From positions 1 to 36,435 of the forward strand of contig JAFGLN010000033.1 in NCBI GenBank assembly GCA_016928025.1: DNA of 36,435 nucleotides, written 5' to 3'. A program made the translations under genes and the position numbers. Source of the DNA: Deltaproteobacteria bacterium (GTDB lineage Bacteria; Desulfobacterota; Syntrophia; Syntrophales; JAFGHS01). How positions within the stretch are numbered: the first letter of the stretch is position 1; the number at the start of each line of letters is the position of its first letter. The notes beneath the pieces are model-generated. The model made no database searches. It worked only from the letters and a program-made list of their open reading frames with translations, and was not told the DNA's origin. Below, piece after piece: positions 33,583-36,435 of this stretch.

Positions 33583-34524
33583 TTAACCTAAAAAAAAATT
33601 CTTCGGTCCCCGGACACAAAGACCGTTGATGATGTCTTCCGGCACGCCCATTTCTTTGAGTTGCGGGAAAACAACATTCTTAATGAAAAGGAAACCATAA
33701 GGATTCTTCAAAAGCCTTTCCTTTTCCGTCATGACGGGATTATCCACCAGAATGTGCAAAATACTGCCATCATGAGAGGGACAGAGACGGTCCGCATAGC
33801 CTTCATCGATCAGGGCCTTCATGGTTTTTGTCCGCGAAAGAGGGCTGACGTTCATGCCCGGGTAACGATCAAGCCCAAGATAACAACCTTCTTCCATAAG
33901 GGAGATAAGATATTCCACATCCATGGTGTCGTTGGAGTGGTCCATCTTGACCCGGTTTAAATTGACGCCTTCGTCCTTCAGGACGGCCAGTTGCTGGAGG
34001 CCGACCCTTCCCGGCGAGTAGGAATGAAGCATAATAGGCACGCCGCTTTTGAGGTGGGCACGGGCCACGGCACGGATCATCGTTTCACCCATGGGTGTCA
34101 CACCTCCGATATCATGGGCCGCTTTCAGGATACCGGCTTTGATATTCGTTCCCGATATGCCGTGCTCAATTTCCCGGAGGAATACCTCCGCCAGTTGATC
34201 GGCCGATAGTCCTTCAAAGAACCGGGGTATTTCCAGCCACCATCCGGCACAGGCGATAATATTCACCTTTGATTGCTTTGATGCCTCGTACAACAGGTGG
34301 ATATCCCGCCCCAAATCCAGGGTCGTCGCATCGACGATGGTGTCAACGCCGCCTTCCTTGGCCTTCTTCAAACCCTCCACTACCCGCGCCATGGGTTTCG
34401 GGCCGAAAAATTCCGGGAAATCTTCGTAGGCACCGGCCGCGCCGACCATAATGTGTTCATGCATGAGGGTAAATCCCAGATCGTTGGTATCGAGGGGTCC
34501 ACAGACGGAATTGATTTTTGCCAT
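33583..34524 (-). CDS. Phosphotriesterase-family metal hydrolase
   Basis: A 313-residue TIM-barrel hydrolase of the phosphotriesterase/PTE-like lactonase family. Metal ligands visible: H22 and H24 in LMHEHIM, a lysine in GTNIKAGILKAA likely carbamylated to bridge two metals, histidines in MLHSYS and MDHSND, and the final aspartate in CPSHDGS. The start is the ATG at 34524 because AGGAGG lies 8 bases upstream; the ATG two codons earlier is too close to it. It follows the acyl-CoA synthetase alpha-type gene with about 20 bases between, suggesting one operon. A lactone or ester is the likely substrate. Confidence 0.88.
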   Translation of the reverse strand: MAKINSVCGPLDTNDLGFTLMHEHIMVGAAGAYEDFPEFFGPKPMARVVEGLKKAKEGGVDTIVDATTLDLGRDIHLLYEASKQSKVNIIACAGWWLEIPRFFEGLSADQLAEVFLREIEHGISGTNIKAGILKAAHDIGGVTPMGETMIRAVARAHLKSGVPIMLHSYSPGRVGLQQLAVLKDEGVNLNRVKMDHSNDTMDVEYLISLMEEGCYLGLDRYPGMNVSPLSRTKTMKALIDEGYADRLCPSHDGSILHILVDNPVMTEKERLLKNPYGFLFIKNVVFPQLKEMGVPEDIINGLCVRGPKNFFLG

Positions 34525-34543
34525 ACGCATATCCTCCTTTTGG

Positions 34544-35977
34544 TTATTTAAGCGAATCGAGATAACGATAATACTGATTCATATTAAAAAGTACCCTTGA
34601 TGCCATGGCGAATGAGGGAAAAACCGGAATACCTTGAGCGTTATATTTTTCCAACGCCATTTCCCGGAGTTTCTCTTCCTCCAGAGAATCGGCCGTCTCA
34701 ACAATGATAAAGGTCGGTTTTTTTAACATTTTGGTTGCCTCAATGGTCATCTCTATCATTGCCTGAATCATTGAGGAGCCCAATACTCGATAAAACAAAT
34801 CCATCCTTTGCGCAAAGAATAGAGCATCGATGTTGTCATCCTTATTGAGCAGGTCGATCAATTTTTTAAAGCGTCCGGGGCCTATGAGAGCCGGCATGAT
34901 GTCCAGAGGGTTTTGCACACTTGCACCCTGAAGATCAACGAATTCCTGCAGTCCGGCGATGGTGGCCGGGGAAAGCTTCGGTACTTTCAATCCTTCTCGT
35001 TCGGCACAGTCCGTCATGGTTACGCTGCCGCCGCCGGCGCCGCCCAGGACGGCGATGTTCGTTCCCGGCACGAATGATAATTTCTGCAGGGTGGCTAAGG
35101 TGAAAATCATTTCTTCCATGGAGTGGACCGAAATAATTCCCGCCTGCCTGCAAAGCCCCTCCCATACCAGAGGCGAACCGGCGATGGATGCGGTATGCGA
35201 CTGGGCCGCCCGGGACCCGCCCTCCGTTTGTCCGCCCTTCCAGATGACCAGCGGCTTTTTCCGGGTCAGTTTCCGGGCTGTTTCAAAAAAAGCATCCCCG
35301 TCCTGAAGCCCCTCCAGATAGGCCCCGATCAATTTTATCCGTTCATCATGGGCGAAGTAGCTTAGGAATTCATGCGCTTGCAGGTCACTCGCGTTGCCGA
35401 AGCTAACGACCTTATTAAATGACAACCCCTCAAGGGTGCCGTCCAGGATCAGATGACCGGCCAGTTGGCCGCTTTGGGACAAGAATCCGATCGTTCCGGA
35501 AGCGCTGGGTAACTCGTTGGTCCAGGCAACGCCGCCTTCCGGGCAGTATATTCCCATGCAATTGGGACCGATGAGCCTCATGCCGTTCTGACGGGCCAGG
35601 CTGATGATCTCTTTTTCCAGGGCGATGTTTTCGGCGTGGCCTGTTTCGCTGAAACCGGCTGTGAATAAATGAACAAATTTGACCCTTTTTTTCGCACAAT
35701 CTTTCATGACAAGCAGTGCCGAGGTATGGGGAATACTGAATACGGCCAAATCAATTTCCTCGGGAATGTCGCTGATACTGCTATAGGCTTTAATACCCAG
35801 AATGCTCTCCGCACGGGGGTTGACGGGGTAGAGTTTGCCCCGGAAGTTCATTTTAATGGAGCCTTCCAGATAGGTGTTGCCGCCCCACATCAAACCGCTT
35901 CCTGCCGATGACGCACCGACGACGGCAATTGTTTCAGGATAAAAAAGACGATCCAGGTCTATGTCTTTTTCAAGCAT
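34544..35977 (-). CDS. Acyl-CoA synthetase (NDP-forming) alpha-type protein lacking ATP-grasp domain
   Basis: A 477-residue protein that covers only the CoA-binding and ligase-CoA half of ADP-forming acyl-CoA synthetases. The CoA-binding domain has TIAVVGASSAGSGLMWGG; the phosphorylated histidine is H261 in AAQSHTASIAG; the second ligase domain extends to the end. The ATP-grasp part needed to make ATP is absent, so a separate beta subunit must supply it, or the protein has another use. None is found within this window, so the partner may lie outside it. GGAGG lies 6 bases before the ATG at 35977. It heads an operon with the phosphotriesterase-family gene. Confidence 0.9.
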   Translation of the reverse strand: MLEKDIDLDRLFYPETIAVVGASSAGSGLMWGGNTYLEGSIKMNFRGKLYPVNPRAESILGIKAYSSISDIPEEIDLAVFSIPHTSALLVMKDCAKKRVKFVHLFTAGFSETGHAENIALEKEIISLARQNGMRLIGPNCMGIYCPEGGVAWTNELPSASGTIGFLSQSGQLAGHLILDGTLEGLSFNKVVSFGNASDLQAHEFLSYFAHDERIKLIGAYLEGLQDGDAFFETARKLTRKKPLVIWKGGQTEGGSRAAQSHTASIAGSPLVWEGLCRQAGIISVHSMEEMIFTLATLQKLSFVPGTNIAVLGGAGGGSVTMTDCAEREGLKVPKLSPATIAGLQEFVDLQGASVQNPLDIMPALIGPGRFKKLIDLLNKDDNIDALFFAQRMDLFYRVLGSSMIQAMIEMTIEATKMLKKPTFIIVETADSLEEEKLREMALEKYNAQGIPVFPSFAMASRVLFNMNQYYRYLDSLK

Positions 35978-36190
35978 CAAGTACCTCCGCAGAATGAGGA
36001 ATTGTTCCAGGAGCAGATGTGTTTCCTAGTGAAAACAACTGATCAGTTATCGCTGTGCCGCTTCTCCAAGCACCGTCAACGTTTCATATAAGGATTATCC
36101 CCTCCTGTCAAAGAAAATATAAGGTGCCGGCCAAATACAGATACCGCTTGTTTGCCGTCGGATTCCAGGAAGCAATCGGAGGCATTTGAA

Positions 36191-36435
36191 ATGACCTATT
36201 ATTCCATATCAGAGTTCCCTCGGAGGTTTCGGAACATGGGGGAACTGGGGGCTCTTTATTTTCCACAAGATCTTTTCTCTTCGGTGACAATGTTCCGTCA
36301 TGAAGTTCTATCTCCAAACGGCCGATGGTCAATACAAATCAAAACACAGCACTTTTTCCTTGCTTTTTGTGAAGGATTCACCATAAAAGAAATGTTAAAA
36401 ATTGAAATAATAATTTGGAATATCCCTATTCGTAC
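36191..36435 (+). CDS. Unknown protein, partial (runs off right edge)
   Basis: An ATG at 36191 follows CGGAGG with 8-base spacing, a strong ribosome binding site. The frame stays open to the window end for 81 codons, starting MTYYSISEFPRRFRNMGELG. The remainder contains aromatic and basic residues (ALYFPQDLFSSVTMFRHEV, then KTQHFFLAFCEGFTIKEML). I do not recognise a family. The direction is divergent from the acyl-CoA synthetase gene and the sequence is AT-rich. Confidence 0.55.
   Translation, partial: MTYYSISEFPRRFRNMGELGALYFPQDLFSSVTMFRHEVLSPNGRWSIQIKTQHFFLAFCEGFTIKEMLKIEIIIWNIPIR

Noticed and set aside
36108..36332. Minus-strand 74-codon frame near the right edge
   Set aside because: Lacks a ribosome binding site and lies opposite the plus-strand frame that has a strong one.

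Overview
This window looks like the chromosome of an anaerobic, moderate-GC Desulfobacterota bacterium, probably of the Syntrophales/Syntrophobacterales kind. That placement is inference. It rests on the mix of ADP-forming acyl-CoA synthetases, TRAP and oligopeptide importers, a hisI-hisG-hisB...hisA-HIT block and a yqeY-dnaG-rpoD macromolecular synthesis operon. No rRNA, tRNA or CRISPR array was recognised.

Layout. Positions 1-2416 (minus strand) are the end of an AT-rich surface-polysaccharide cluster: a partial unknown gene, a sugar-nucleotide epimerase-like SDR and a CgeB/YkvP-like glycosyltransferase. Positions 2544-3444 are a scar: a short IS4-type transposase N-terminus running into a GC-rich, repeatedly frameshifted dead gene. 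Next come a secreted LPP20/FlgT-like protein and a universal stress protein with its own promoter and terminator. Two SDR oxidoreductases (minus) follow, then a gene-poor stretch (7493-8240) holding a candidate 43-residue membrane peptide and a perfect 16-bp palindrome. Positions 8241-13982 are a complete oligopeptide/dipeptide ABC importer. Positions 14146-18525 (minus) hold an alkylsulfatase-like MBL hydrolase, a PanE-like reductase and an ADP-forming acyl-CoA synthetase, with a small decayed PanE-like scrap next to the ABC operon. A 3D-domain lipoprotein and a dctP-dctQ-dctM TRAP importer follow (minus).

From 22634 the window is mostly housekeeping: a membrane/coiled-coil protein, hisI, hisG, hisB, a CsgG/LpoB-like lipoprotein, hisA, a HIT protein, yqeY, dnaG and rpoD. 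hisH and hisF are not present. Convergent to rpoD lies a compact operon TPM-domain protein - nucleotidyltransferase - LemA. The right end has a phosphotriesterase-family hydrolase and an acyl-CoA synthetase alpha-type protein lacking the ATP-grasp half. A previously easy-to-miss partial gene with a strong ribosome binding site runs off the right edge.

The most striking observation is in rpoD. Regions 1.2, 2 and 3 are those of an ordinary housekeeping sigma factor, but the region 4.2 recognition helix is rewritten in frame. The residues matching E. coli sigma70 R588, Q589 and K593 are replaced, as is the near-invariant glycine of the preceding helix. The rewritten codons form a perfect 8-bp inverted repeat. 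That repeat could be a terminator for the convergent TPM-NTase-LemA operon, or the footprint of a template-switch mutation.
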